Part shown: one piece after another, positions 1 to 11,250 of the stretch
Layout: every line of letters starts with the position of its first letter
Position numbering within the stretch: the first letter of the stretch is position 1
NCBI GenBank assembly: GCA_905250125.1
Contig: CAJNOL010001115.1
Span: 16,186-80,185 of the forward strand
Length of the DNA stretch: 64,000 nucleotides
Origin: Rotaria sordida
Taxonomy: Eukaryota > Rotifera > Eurotatoria > Philodinida > Philodinidae
Direction of reading: 5' to 3'
Notes under the pieces: model-generated
What the model saw: the letters and a program-made list of their open reading frames with translations, nothing else
Told to the model about the DNA's origin: nothing
Databases searched by the model: none
Program-made: the position numbers and the translations under genes

Positions 1-259
1 GAAAAAAGCTGAAAGAATGTTTATTGATATAGCTGCAGCAAAAGAAGTTTTAACTGATCCAGGTTTGTATTTTTTTTATGGAATAATTAAAACTTATTTT
101 TATTTATTTATGTATATAGAAAAACGTGCTAAATTTGATGCTGGTGATGATCCATTAGATGCCGAAGAGCAAGCTCAACATCATAATCCATTTCATGGTT
201 TTAATCCTTTCGGTGCTGGCAATGGACAAGGATTTACATTTCGATTTCATTTTAATTGA
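1..259 (+). CDS. DNAJC3: DNAJC3/p58IPK-like co-chaperone, 3' end (partial)
   Basis: Last two exons of a J-domain co-chaperone. Exons are 1-62 and 120-259, with a 57-bp GT-AG intron (63-119) that splits a Glu codon. The joined protein reads through the end of a J domain (FIDIAAAKEVLTDPE, then RAKFDAGDDPLD). It continues into a Gly/Phe/His-rich tail with NPF and GFNPF motifs and ends in FRFHFN. This matches the C-terminus of DNAJC3/p58IPK, an ER-lumenal TPR and J-domain protein that helps BiP and dampens PERK signalling (family knowledge). The TPR repeats and the HPD motif must lie upstream of the window. The stop is TGA at 257-259 and a polyadenylation-type AATAAA follows at 579. The gene converges on ATP6V0B. 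Confidence 0.86.
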   Translation, partial: KKAERMFIDIAAAKEVLTDPGLYFFYGIIKTYFYLFMYIEKRAKFDAGDDPLDAEEQAQHHNPFHGFNPFGAGNGQGFTFRFHFN

Positions 260-785
260 TTGTGTATGTGTTTTCGTGTATAGTAGTTGCCTGTTTGTTT
301 TTATTCTCATCTTCTCTATTTTGTTTTCTTTTCTCTTTTTACAAAATTCAAAAAAAAAAAAACTTAGGCTTCTGTTTGTTGCTGCTATTGTTATTATTAT
401 TAACATCGACAATATTTTCTACTTTGTTGATCCCAAAAAGAAAAATAAAAAAAAAGGGAAACATTCAAATTAAAGTAACGTTTATTTTTTCGTTCTTTTA
501 TTTCAACACAGGGTTACGATAATGACGAACGACACAATACACATACATGAGATGCACGTTTCTTTTTTTTCTTGTTTCAATAAAATAAATATCTACACAT
601 ATATATGGAACGACAGTATTACGAAAAAAAAAAATATATATATATAATGGAAATAAATAAAATGATCGTTAAGTATGTGAACGTAGAATGTTAATGGTAG
701 GTTAATTTTGTCAATAATCAATCAGACATATTCGATCCATTTGACTATAAAAATAAATAAATAAATTGTAAATTATTTTTAATCA
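260..785. other. Convergent intergenic region / 3' UTRs
   Basis: 526 bp between two genes converging tail to tail. It is T-rich with homopolymer runs and has AATAAA at 579-584 for DNAJC3. ORFs here are low-complexity and unconvincing. No other feature seen. Confidence 0.6.
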
Positions 786-1571
786 TTAAAATACAAATAA
801 TTCTACCTGAAGTATTGAAACAATAAGACCGAATAAACCTATTGCACTAGCAAATATTTCAATAATAAGAATTCGAACAAATAATGATGAATTCTGTGCA
901 TCAGCTAATGCTGCACCTGACCCAACAAGACCAACACATACACCACAAAATAAGTTGCAGAAACCAACACTTAAACCAGCGCCAAATAATTTATAACCAG
1001 CACGATATTTAAGTGCTAAATCATCCAATTGAGTTGTCGAAAAACTCTAGAAATATAATCATTATATAATCTATTAGAAAAAAAGTTCTTTAGTTTTTAT
1101 TTACAGAAATTGAACCGGATATAACAATACCCATAATAAGTCCATAAATAGCAACAGCTTCACACATTATAATTGAAATAAGATTTTTTGTTCGAATACG
1201 TGGTGCTTTAACACCACCACCTAATATACTGACACCAGTTGCAAAAATACCTCTAGAAGAAAAATATTAGATATATTATTTTTAATTTACAAAAAAAAAA
1301 TTTATATTTAATTACAAAGCAGCGCCGAGAACAGATAGTGATACGGCTAATGCAATACCAACTAATGCCCATTGATAAGGTGAAATTGATAAAAGAAACC
1401 AACCAATATCAAAGCGAAAACCATAGTTAGTTAACATATAAGTTAAACCTATGAAGATAAAAAAGAACCATATGTTTTGTTTTGGAAAAGATTAACTGAA
1501 CACATACCAACATAGATAGATAAGCCAACGGTTGCACTTAATGCACCTATACTTAAATAAGATGAACTCAT
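786..1571 (-). CDS. ATP6V0B: V-type ATPase 21 kDa proteolipid subunit c''
   Basis: Complete four-exon gene: 1571-1508, 1448-1316, 1252-1105 and 1046-786. All junctions are GT-AG and in phase, giving about 201 residues against about 205 for the usual family member. The protein is a four-helix proteolipid of the membrane V0 ring, which carries protons through the vacuolar ATPase. Diagnostic stretches are [17 protein letters not shown], a Gly-rich helix ending in [26 protein letters not shown] and [16 protein letters not shown]. The Glu in CEAVAIYG is in a proton-carrying position. The last exon has a second proteolipid repeat ([11 protein letters not shown] through [11 protein letters not shown]). 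The start is the ATG at 1571, the first in frame, followed by [11 protein letters not shown]. Very confident. Confidence 0.93.
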
Positions 1572-2866
1572 TTTATTTGTCTAAAGCAAAACTAGAAAAC
1601 AAAATAATGATGTATAATGATGTTTTGAATAAATGACAGTAAAATAGTAGAGCGATTTTATCAGTAGAAAAATATCTAACTTTATAGTTTTTATGATGGC
1701 GAACTCACTCAATTAACTGATGGTGCTGATATATGTGGTATTTGTCAATGTATAATAACCAATGAGAAGCGATATAATCAGAGAGGTCGTACTTATACTA
1801 GGACAAAAAATGTATTCTTTTTTTGTAAAAATTATTCGCTTTGCAAAAACAAGTAAAATAAAGTCTTATGAAATATATCAAAATTTGAAAATACATTCTT
1901 ATCTATGAGTAGCTAATATAGAACTGAGAAGGAATAACAACGGATCTTGAACATAGTTAAGAAAAAAAATCTGCTTATTTGAAGTTCAATTATAGTTTTT
2001 TAAGCTCGAATTTTTATTCGATATATGCAATAAAATTCTCTGATCGATACCATTCAGTAAATTTTTAATAAAATCAATAGCCACTATAAAATAAAAAGAA
2101 ATTAGATGAAGTTTTACTCTGTAAAAATTAATCATTTTCGATATAGAATGATTATATTTTTTACGAGCATCGAGATTCTTTTTATAATGATAAAATGCAT
2201 GCATAAAAATAATTACCGACTACGACAAAATAATTGCAACATTAGGTATTTTTCAAATATCTCACCATAGATCAATCATATAATCTTGATTTTATTTAAA
2301 TGTGTCCCATCAAATTCTCTACAAAAGCGTTAGTAAAAAAATCCCCGGGGATTGATATGATAGTTTTATTATAAGGCTAAACCTGAAGTACTGTGTGATG
2401 ATGAAATGTGTCATTATTCTAAGAGGAACAGAAATGAAAATAATATGAAAATAAAGTTTTCGTTTTATGTCAAAGAATATTCTTCATGATATTATTATTT
2501 TATTTTCCACAAGAAAAAAGAATTGAAGTAAAGTGATATAAAAATCATGAATGTTTATGGAAAATATGATCGCTATTAAGCTGTTCAATTACACAAACGT
2601 TTCAAAAAAAAGAACTAAACACGTTGCCAACATAACTTACATTAATTTTTTGGCACGCTTCTTTTATTTCTTTCTTCAGATCTTTTCGAATTTTGACCGG
2701 CAGTGGAGCGAGAATTTCGGACTAGAAGAGCTTAGCTATTTTTGGACGAGTTTTTGAAAGATGTATTTTTTCTGATACAAAAAATGCATTAGTCTTTGTA
2801 ACGAAACATTTGAACACATATATCTTATTTTGTGGAACTCATATGTTTGTGAAAAAAAGAAAATAC

Positions 2867-2925
2867 AGTAAATATAAGTTTCAATCAGGTTTTAGAGGTT
2901 ATGCTGATTGAAACTTATATTTACT
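2867..2925. repeat. Perfect 21-bp inverted repeat (hairpin)
   Basis: Two perfectly complementary 21-bp arms, 2867-2887 and 2905-2925, are separated by 17 bp. The arms begin AGTAAATATAAG. There are no mismatches, unlike the decayed foldbacks elsewhere in the window. It may be a young hairpin or the collapsed ends of a small transposon. Confidence 0.8.
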
Positions 2926-3653
2926 AGGATGCTACATTATTACCACTAGTAATCAAGTAATAAATTTGAAAAGTATCAAAAGTATTAAGTAATAAATGTA
3001 TATTAGACGCTAGTTTCTATTGACATTGTACTCTACGGCAACGTGAGAGGCTTTAAATTAAAAATATAAATATCATTGGAGGTACATTTTGGTAACATAA
3101 ATCAATGTTTATTTAGATATCGAAATTTATCAACGTTAAATTAAGAGAATTATTTTCTTCATCAATTTAACAGTTGAACAATTGAAAAGAGAAAAAAAGA
3201 CGAGTACATCAACAAGACTGGTGACGAATGAAAACATTCAAGAAGAGAAGATAATAATACATAATGGTATATTGCGAGATAATCTAAATAATAGTCCTTT
3301 CGAAGGTGATAATCACAAACAAAATAATAGTTGTGATAATTGAATTACAATTCAATGAATAATCAATAGATTTGTCTAATTTTTGTTGATAGGTACTTGT
3401 TATTTTTCTTTTAATTAATAAACGATGCAAAAGTTTTTGGAAGAATGCCGAAATATATTTCTCAACAATGTAACATCGGATTGATTTCGACATTTTTTAT
3501 TTGAAAGATCAAAGTTTGGAAAGTATTTACATAAAACGAAACGATTTTTGAGAATGCTCATTTTTTTAATATCGTTCTCGTTCTTTACTCCCATGAAAAA
3601 CGGGTCGAGAAATATGGAAAAAAATTGTTCTCACAGGACATTAGTTAATTATC

Positions 3654-3819
3654 ATGCCGCTTATACTCTCAATACGATGCAGTTCAACTGCTGTCGAAAG
3701 AGAGTTTTCGGCAGTAGATGAAGTTGTCAACCACAGAAGGTGTAATTTTTGACCGAACAACTGTCAATAATGTTTTATTTCTTCGTAAGATAGAGAATAA
3801 CAAAGAAAATCCGGTTTAA
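3654..3819 (+). pseudogene. hAT-family transposase C-terminal remnant
   Basis: A short relic of the hAT transposase C-terminal dimerisation region. Frame 3654-3749 reads CSSTAVEREFS followed by an N-H-R-R-C-N-F segment. After a one-base frameshift in a T-run near 3747-3750, the adjacent frame reads RTTVNNVLFLRK to a stop at 3817-3819. Both pieces match the ordered hAT signature (S-S-x-x-x-E-R-x-F-S, then R-R, then V-N-x-x-x-F-L-R). I could not recognise upstream catalytic parts. It is certainly non-functional; the family call rests on the motif pair. Confidence 0.6.
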
Positions 3820-4401
3820 ATGAGCTTTTTCAAAGTGTTTTTGTTGAGGAAAGCCCTTTTTTTTGTTTTTTTACAAACGCCTTGGAACGGTATCGTATAA
3901 ACGACGCTTTGGATCGGAAAAAACGCGTCGAAAAAACCAGCGATACATTTAAAACGCGAGAGTAGCATTTTTTCTACAAAATTGTGCGTTGAAACGCATA
4001 TTTTCTATCAAAATTTTTCCTGAATGTGCTGTGTTCTTGTATTGTTGTGTCTATTTTTTGTAATATGTAATCAAATAAATCAAATGAGCAAAAGATACAA
4101 ATATCTTGCAAGGATGTGACGAGGAAACGAAAGAAAAATTAAGGTTAAGGCGAGGCAGGAACAAAATATTCTCTCGTTTCAGCCTCAACCCGATATTTTC
4201 TATAGTAAAAAATTGTCATAGTCTTAATCAATTTGTTTGATTGACGAACTTTTAAAATGACATTTATAATTTAAATAAACTATGTTAAAATGAATAGATA
4301 CGTTTTGGAAAAAAAAATAATCTTATATTTTAAGGAAATAAAGGCACAAAAAAATAGTTAGTGGCAAAGCACCGGCAAATTCAAGTCAATAAGGTCACGT
4401 T

Positions 4402-7400
4402 TTAGATAGTATTAAATGATTGCAAAGATTGTGATTGAGTTTGAACATTTAATAGACGTTCATGTTCACGTTCATGAATATCTAATAAGGCTTTATTTTC
4501 ACGCATTTGTTGACGTTGTCGTGTTAAACGTAAATAATTATCTTCTCGTCGTGTTTGTAACTAAAAACAAAAGCAAACATAAACAAACAAACGATGAATA
4601 GATAAGATTTATTTGAAAATTAATTAATAAATATACTTTATATAATTTTGCTTTTTCTTTAGCTAAATGTCGTTCTAATTCTTTTTCCTCTTGTTCCGAT
4701 CGGGCAATAGCATTTTGAATTTTTTTCGCATCTTCTCGTTTTTTTCGTATTAAATCATCTTTTAATCGTTGTACTTCTTGTTCCTTTTTACGTCGTTGAA
4801 ATTCAGCTTCTTTAACTGATTTACGTAATTCATATTCAACGTCTTCACTCTTATTCATTGTATTCTATAAAAACAATAATGAATATATACGAATATTAAA
4901 TCGAATCGTTTACTTCTAAATGTCGTAAGCGATCTTCATGTTGTTTAGTTTCAAGTTCAACAGGACGTGTTTTAGCTTTAGTTGTTGCTTCACTTTCATG
5001 TTTCTCAGTTTTATCACGCATATATTGATTCATTAATTGTGAACGACGATTCTCAATATCCTAAAATATGAGAAAAAACAATTTATGTTCTTTGCTTTTT
5101 TTTTGTTCTGATAAAAAAATAAACATACGGTCACTTTAGACATTAATTGAGTAGCACGTCGATCTGGTTCATTAATAGCTGTACTTGCATTTAATTGTCG
5201 TTGTTTAGCATAAATTGTTTCTAATCGACTCTTTGTATCACCAATTCGACGAAGAGCTCAAAAATATATCATGAAGAAATCGAATTATTTTAGGAAATTT
5301 TTTTTTGTTTTAATATACCGTCACGTTGTTTAAGATCGAGCATTGAACGATGAAGTGTTACATCACCTGAAAGACGACGTCTTTCTTGATCATAGTTTTT
5401 ACCATAAACATTTGTTTGACTACAAAAAAACAGAATTTAAGAATGAATATTCTAAACCTTTCTTGTCAATTATAAGGATATAGTGTTTGGATAAAAGAGA
5501 TAATAACAGGTTATCAAATAAGTTAATTTAACAAAATGTTCGTTCATTTTTCAGTCTCTTAAAGAAGCCTATAGGTATTTGAAAACATAGAATGATAAAT
5601 AGAATTTTGTATTCGAGCCAAATATGACTTCAAACTGTTTGAAGAACTTCTGGTTTAAGAGTTATAAACTGACTTTTTTTGAGGTCCGTTAATTGAATTT
5701 GGACGAATTTCAATGCGCCAAAGTTTACCCAAAAAAGAAGTGAAAATCCTTTCAAACATAGTGAATAAAAGAACAAAAACTTCTCTTTAAAATCGTATAC
5801 GAATGATTAGTTTGCTGCAAGTCATTTACCAGCAGTGAGTATTTTAGTAAGGTATGTCGTGGCAATTTAGGCAAATTTTGTCGATTGTTATAGGCAATAG
5901 ACTTGCAAAGCGAGCTCGGCCATTCCGGAATGATTCTTATACCATTCTGTCGAGGACAATCTCACCTTTAATTCTATGCAAAAAATATTGGTAAAATAAC
6001 ATATGCAGTAACGGAGACTATTGGTCAATTTTCTTTGTCTCAACTTAACTTTCACACTTCTAAAAGGATTGTTGTATATCTCTTAAACCCGAAGTCCTAC
6101 AAAAATTTTAAAGTCATATGCGAAAACAATACAGAATTATGATTCCAACTCAATTTTCTCAAATTTCTGCAGTCTCCTTTATGAGGCTAAAAAATGAATG
6201 TACATTTTGTCAAATTACTTTTCGGTAATCTCTTATTATTCTTCGCCAAATTTTCCTTCTTCATTGTACGATATTAATACTACATTAAAATAATAATAGT
6301 ATGAGATTCTTAAGGTATATTGAGTAAACAGAAACCATTATAAGTTTAGTGTAGTGAAATGAATATTCTATATCAACAATATGATGCCTTATCAGAAAAA
6401 AAAACGAAAAAGAAGATGATTGTTTCATAATAAAGATGTTCAATTTCGATCCATATTCTTCTTCTTAATTTCTGGTCACGATAAAAAAAGTATCACTGTT
6501 CAAGATATTTCATTCTTTTTTTCTCTAAACAAGCTATGGTATCCATTACATGTAGATTTGAAAGTTAGATAAGAGAAGTTCAATTACAGAAACTAAGTGA
6601 ATTTTATCGGAGTATATTTTCTGTTTTATGCTAAATAAGCATTGGATAAAGATCTTTCTGATTTATAGTAAAATCATCAATAGTTTATATTTACTTAAGT
6701 TTTTGTTCTTGTTCGAGATCTTGTTTCATTGTTTGAACTCGATCATTATCAACAATACTATAAAAAATTAATAATATTTTAATTAAATTCATATTACCGA
6801 ATATAGATCATACTTTAGAAAATCTTTCATATCAGTTTTAACTTTTTGCGCTTCTAAATTAAGTGCCGTAGCTATATCAGCTAATTCTTTTTTAAGTCGA
6901 TTTTCTTCCAACTAAATTAAAAATAATGAGAATAAAACAGAAATTTTTTTTCTTACAAGATCAAACCTCTTTTTGTTGAACTTTTTGTTCAAAATCTGAA
7001 TGTATTTGATTGAATTGTTGATGTTTTATTTTAAGTTCATGTGATTTTGTTTGATATTGTCGAGCTAGATCATTACAAAGAAGTAAATTACGACGATCTT
7101 TATCTTTATTTGCTTGTAATGAATCAATTAAACGATCAGTTCGTTCTTTTGTTTGCTAGTTAAAAGAGATAAATAGTTTACAAACTCTTCATTTATTTTA
7201 TCAAAAAAAATCTATGATAAATATTTTAAAAAAAATTAAATCAACGTATGTATATAAAGATTTGATTATTGTTTATAGGATGGGTACAGAGATTTCTCTT
7301 TACCCTACTAAGATAACGATTGACAAAAGATCGATGTGTTCGACTTGATTGCATTACATATGTTATTTGTGCCAATGTTTTTGAAGGATGTACTGTTGTA

Positions 7401-8377
7401 TACTGTAATGATATTTCGATGTAAATTATAATACAACCTTATATGAATACTATTATGTGTTAAGAAGATTATATAGACAATGAACAAATAACAAAAAAAA
7501 GAACTTCACAAAAAGACCTTGAAATCGTTTTTGTTCTTCATGATAAAACATGTAATGTTTATTTTATATTAATATTAATGGATAGAAATCTACCTTTTCT
7601 CGTTTCTTAACGAATTCTCTTTCAATTTTATCTTTTTCTTCAAGATTTTTTGATAAATGTTTTTCAGCATTGTAACGTTTTCTTGTTGCATCTATATTTA
7701 ATTAATTAAAAAGAAAACATAGATTAAGATATTATTTATTACATACTTACCAACATCAAGATCTCGAAGTGAATGATGTAACTGTCGTTGTTCTTTTTTA
7801 ATATCACCTTCTAAACGTTTTGCTTCTCGTTCATTTTGTTTTGCTTTAATCATTTGTTCCTTAAATTGAAAAAACCAATCATAAATTAATTTTATTAAAT
7901 AAATGAAACAAACTTCAATAAGTTTCATTTGTTTATCATATTCTTTTTTTTTATTTTCAGGATTTGCTGATAGAGATAAAGGAGACAGTAATTCATTTTC
8001 ATCAGATGTTTTTAATTTTCTCGGTGTTGTTCCAATAGCTGGTGCTGATAATGATGATTTATTAATTGAAGCCAGTAAACCAGTTCGTGATGGTGGTGTT
8101 TGACGTTTCGGTATTTGAAAACCATCTTGTTGACGATGAAGTGAACGAATACGTCGAGATGAATCAACATAACCTCCTTTTGTCATATAACGACCATGTT
8201 GTCTATATATAATAAATGTATATCTTTGTTTTTGTAATGAAAATTTGAAAAAAATAATCTTTACCGTAAAAATTCAGCATAATTAACAAGATCATCATCA
8301 TCATATGTGTATGCACTTGTCTCAGCAATAACTGCATAACGATTGTCGAGTAATGAGGGACGAGCAAAGGCAGTCAT
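4402..8377 (-). CDS. Coiled-coil protein of unknown identity, 13 exons
   Basis: Multi-exon gene coding for about 606 residues. Exons are 8377-8265, 8202-7914, 7859-7751, 7691-7594, 7402-7304, 7156-6967, 6911-6814, 6757-6695, 5419-5319, 5256-5129, 5060-4914, 4864-4637 and 4560-4402. All junctions but one keep phase. The exception is between 7402-7304 and 7156-6967, off by one base, so a splice site there is mis-assigned or the exon is not used. The N-terminus (MTAFARPSLLDNRYAV, then a run of four Asp) is followed by a basic, Ser/Pro-rich stretch. After that, almost all of the protein is Lys/Arg/Glu/Gln-rich coiled coil, e.g. RRKKEQEVQRLKDDLIRKKR. There is no signal peptide or membrane segment. 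It resembles ciliary or centrosomal coiled-coil proteins in style, but I do not recognise the family. The 1.3-kb intron 5420-6694 holds a foldback element. Confidence 0.75.
5499..6242. repeat. Foldback (imperfect inverted repeat) element inside an intron
   Basis: Arms at about 5499-5680 and 6062-6242 are reverse complements with many mismatches and small gaps, roughly 70% identical by eye. Matching landmarks are TTTAACAAAATGTTCGTTCA on the left against the reverse complement of TGAATGTACATTTTGTCAAA on the right. GGTTTAAGAG on the left matches CTCTTAAACC on the right. It lies wholly in the long intron of the coiled-coil gene, which explains that intron's size. No ORF is recognisable in it. Confidence 0.7.
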
Positions 8378-9303
8378 TAATAAATGTATATGATGTTTAA
8401 ATCTCACTCATCTATTTGTACTCGTCAAATATAGCAGAAGAACAAAAATTTTTCTACCATCGAACGCTTGATAACCATTTTTTTAATTGTTTCCATGCCA
8501 ATGTCGTTCACAGGATTGCTTTTATAAACAAAAACATACACAGATGGCATTGGATGATGAAATTCCAATTTCAAAAAGGTTAAATTTGGGTAAACTAATA
8601 AATGCATTGAATAAAATTTTGTTTCTGCAAAAAAAGAAGATATTGACAAAGTCTTTTTGTTTTTGTTTAATTGCATTGTTATAAATCATAATGAAATTGA
8701 TGATTCGTATCATAATCTTTTTACAATTATTTTATTCATTTCCTTAATTGTATTATTCACCATTGGAAGTCTTTGACATAATTAAATTTATTTGTAAAAT
8801 TGAATGTATATCATTTATATGTTTGTTTTTCATATCTCACACTTAAGGCTTTCTATCAGAAACTGTAATTTTCGTCAAAAAGTTCGATTTTGAAATTTTG
8901 ATGCAACCTTCAATGTCTAATACCATTTACCAAATTTATTATACTTTTTCACGGTTTTTTCAAAGTAGATTTTTCTATTTTTTCTGTTCTTGTGTCAAAG
9001 ATTTCTCGACCATTTCAAGATTATGTGCGGCACAGCCTTCCTGATATACTATATAAATGTTCAGTTCTATAAATGAGCGATGAGATCCCAATTGGTCACA
9101 CCTAGGTCTGAAACAGAGTTAGACGGATATTGAGAACAGGTAAACTATAAAGAAGACATGGAAACTGAAGGCGCATATTTCACTTTTTTTCTCTTAAAAG
9201 TTGACGACGGCGACGACGATCATGGGCAATTATTTCACTATTAGTAATCACAATCGTACTAATACTGATCAAGCCTGATTGACACCATAGACTACTTCTA
9301 ACT
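8378..9303. other. Upstream intergenic DNA
   Basis: Sequence 5' of the coiled-coil gene. The ORFs at 8425-8713 are short, low-complexity and overlap on both strands, so I do not support them. Nothing else seen. Confidence 0.5.
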
Positions 9304-9887
9304 AATACTCATTTCAAAAAGGAAAAAGTGTGAGTATTTTTTGAATAATTTTTGATAGAAACTAGATAGAGAGATTCGGTTTTTAACGTTTAAAGTAGAA
9401 GATGAAACTGCATCGAATAGTCTATATCAGATTTCTCTGACAAGTTTTCTCAGAGTCTCTCGCCAATTTTTTCAAAAACTCCAGGCTTTTAGACAAGTTT
9501 ATAAGGCAGATTTTTCGTTGAAAAAATGAGAAAAAAAAAGTCAATTTTCTGTGAAAAATCTGCCGATAACATGCAGTAAAATGTATATCACTGATGATTG
9601 GCTAAAGCTTACAACATAGGACTTACAGAATTTATAGATATTCAGTTAATGATTCTAGTACACTCCTGGAAATTGAGATCGTAAAACTTTTATATTAGAT
9701 AACCCTTTGTGTTTAACAAACTTGATGGTAGACTCTGAGAAAACTTGTTAAAAAAAACCTGTAGTATAGATGATTCGATGCAGTTTCATCTTCTCTTCTA
9801 AACGATGAAAATCGCACTTCTCTACCTAGTTTCTATCAAAAGTTATTCAAAACATACTCACACGTTTTCTTATTTGAAATGAGTATT
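9304..9887. repeat. Foldback (imperfect inverted repeat) element
   Basis: Left arm about 9304-9458 and right arm about 9729-9887. Shared landmarks on the left strand are AATACTCATTTCAAA, TTTTGATAGAAACTAG, GATGAAACTGCATCGAAT and AAGTTTTCTCAGAGTCT. Each reappears reverse-complemented and in reverse order on the right. A second small hairpin (GGCAGATTTTTC / GAAAAATCTGCC) lies in the spacer. There is no transposase-like ORF. It is a non-autonomous foldback or MITE-like element, old by its mismatches. Confidence 0.8.
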
Positions 9888-10617
9888 TGAATTTCATTCA
9901 ATTTAATTAATTTAGGTATACATAATAACTAATTGAAATATGATTATTTTTCAAATGATTTCATCAGTATTGATGACTGTCGTACTCTGATCCTTGTTTG
10001 ATATCCAATTTGAGGAGAAATTTTGCCAGACTCTACAATATGAAATGAATGATCAAAATAGGCAGTCGTTTCTTAGAACATTTTGCAAAAAACTGAGTCA
10101 GTGTTTGAAAAATTTGCTCGAAGATAATCAACATAGAAAAAATTTGATTTATGAACATCAAATACCGTTCTATAGAAGAAAAATACTTTTAATCCACTCT
10201 CTATTGTTATCATTTTAGATAACTAGGACTTTGATTTCTATGAAATCTGGTAGATTAAGTCATGTGTGTTATCATATGTTTCTAATTGAAATGATCTATA
10301 CAAAACAATGACGAATATCTTCAAAGGTGAAACTTACTCACGGACAACTACAGCTCTAAGCTACGTGAAATATCATTATGATTGCCCAAGAACGTAATAT
10401 GTCTATCAACTAACTCTTTCTTCATCCAATCCAGGACGAAAGAGATATGTAAAATAAATATGTAATTATTGAGTTTCAGGCCTTATAATACATGGATGTA
10501 TCAGTCCTTAAAAATTACTGAAACGGTCAACGCCAAACATAAGAGATTTTGGATTGTAAAAATAGCCCTTTTTGATACAGGAAACGGAGAGATATATTTA
10601 TGGTATTGGTTAGTTTT
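9888..10617. other. Intergenic DNA
   Basis: About 730 bp between two foldback elements. An ORF at 9994-10218 (74 codons) is not recognisable. Another, at 10469-10699, runs into the arm of the next foldback and looks accidental. Confidence 0.45.
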
Positions 10618-11250
10618 GACTGACGAGGAAGCATTCCCAAGTGTCACATCGCTTTTGAGTCGAGCGTATGCGCATCATGTAGGCCTTAATAATGTATGAA
10701 TACTCTGAAAAAAGTTCGTACCGCTAGCTTATTACTGTCGAGATATTGCATTTTTACTGTATTTATAAGGAAAAAACTGTGGTCCCCCTCAGGAACACTA
10801 GAAAAACTGAGTTTCGAATTTCAACTTGAAACTTTGCATAGAGATAGGTCTTAGTGCGAATAGTTTATTGTGAAAGTTTCAGATCTTTTGATTGCTCCTA
10901 GTGTGAAACAAGAACGTCGGAATCTGCTGGTGTATATAAGCTATTTTACTATAGCTGTATCTTAGGATATGAACAACGAAAAGATCTGAAACTTTCACAA
11001 TAAACTATTCTCACTGAGATCTATCTCTATGCAAAGTTTCAAGTTGAAATTCGAAACTTAGTTTTTCTAGTGTTCCTGAGGGGGATACGGCTTTTTTTCT
11101 TAAGCATACAGTAAAAATACAATATCTCGGCAATAATAAGCTAGCGGCACAAACTTTTTTCAGAGTGTTCATAGATCACTAGAGCCTACATGATGCGCAT
11201 ATGCTCAACTCAAAAGCGATGCGACAGTTGGGAATGTTCTCTCGTAAGTC
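10618..11250. repeat. Foldback element with 272-bp arms
   Basis: Arms 10618-10889 and 10979-11250 are about 272 bp each, with an 89-bp spacer, and are highly similar. Landmarks present in both, inverted, are GCTAGCTTATTA, CCCCTCAGGAACACTAG, ACTTTGCATAGAGATAG and AGTTTATTGTGAAAGTTTC. GTTTT flanks both outer ends (10613-10617 and 11251-11255), a possible 5-bp target duplication. No coding content beyond chance ORFs. Confidence 0.85.

Larger units (their letters stand above)
1572..4401. other. Intergenic region with hairpin, orphan exon-like ORF and hAT relic
   Basis: About 2.8 kb between the ATP6V0B start and the 3' end of the coiled-coil gene. It contains a short Cys-containing exon-like ORF (1688-1785), a perfect hairpin (2867-2925) and a hAT transposase remnant (3654-3819), listed separately. 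The rest is AT-rich, with no coding region I can support. Confidence 0.6.

Noticed and set aside
155-522. Overlapping ORFs on both strands after DNAJC3
   Set aside because: Low-complexity Phe/Leu/Ser translations of T-rich 3' UTR, overlapping the real last exon in other frames.
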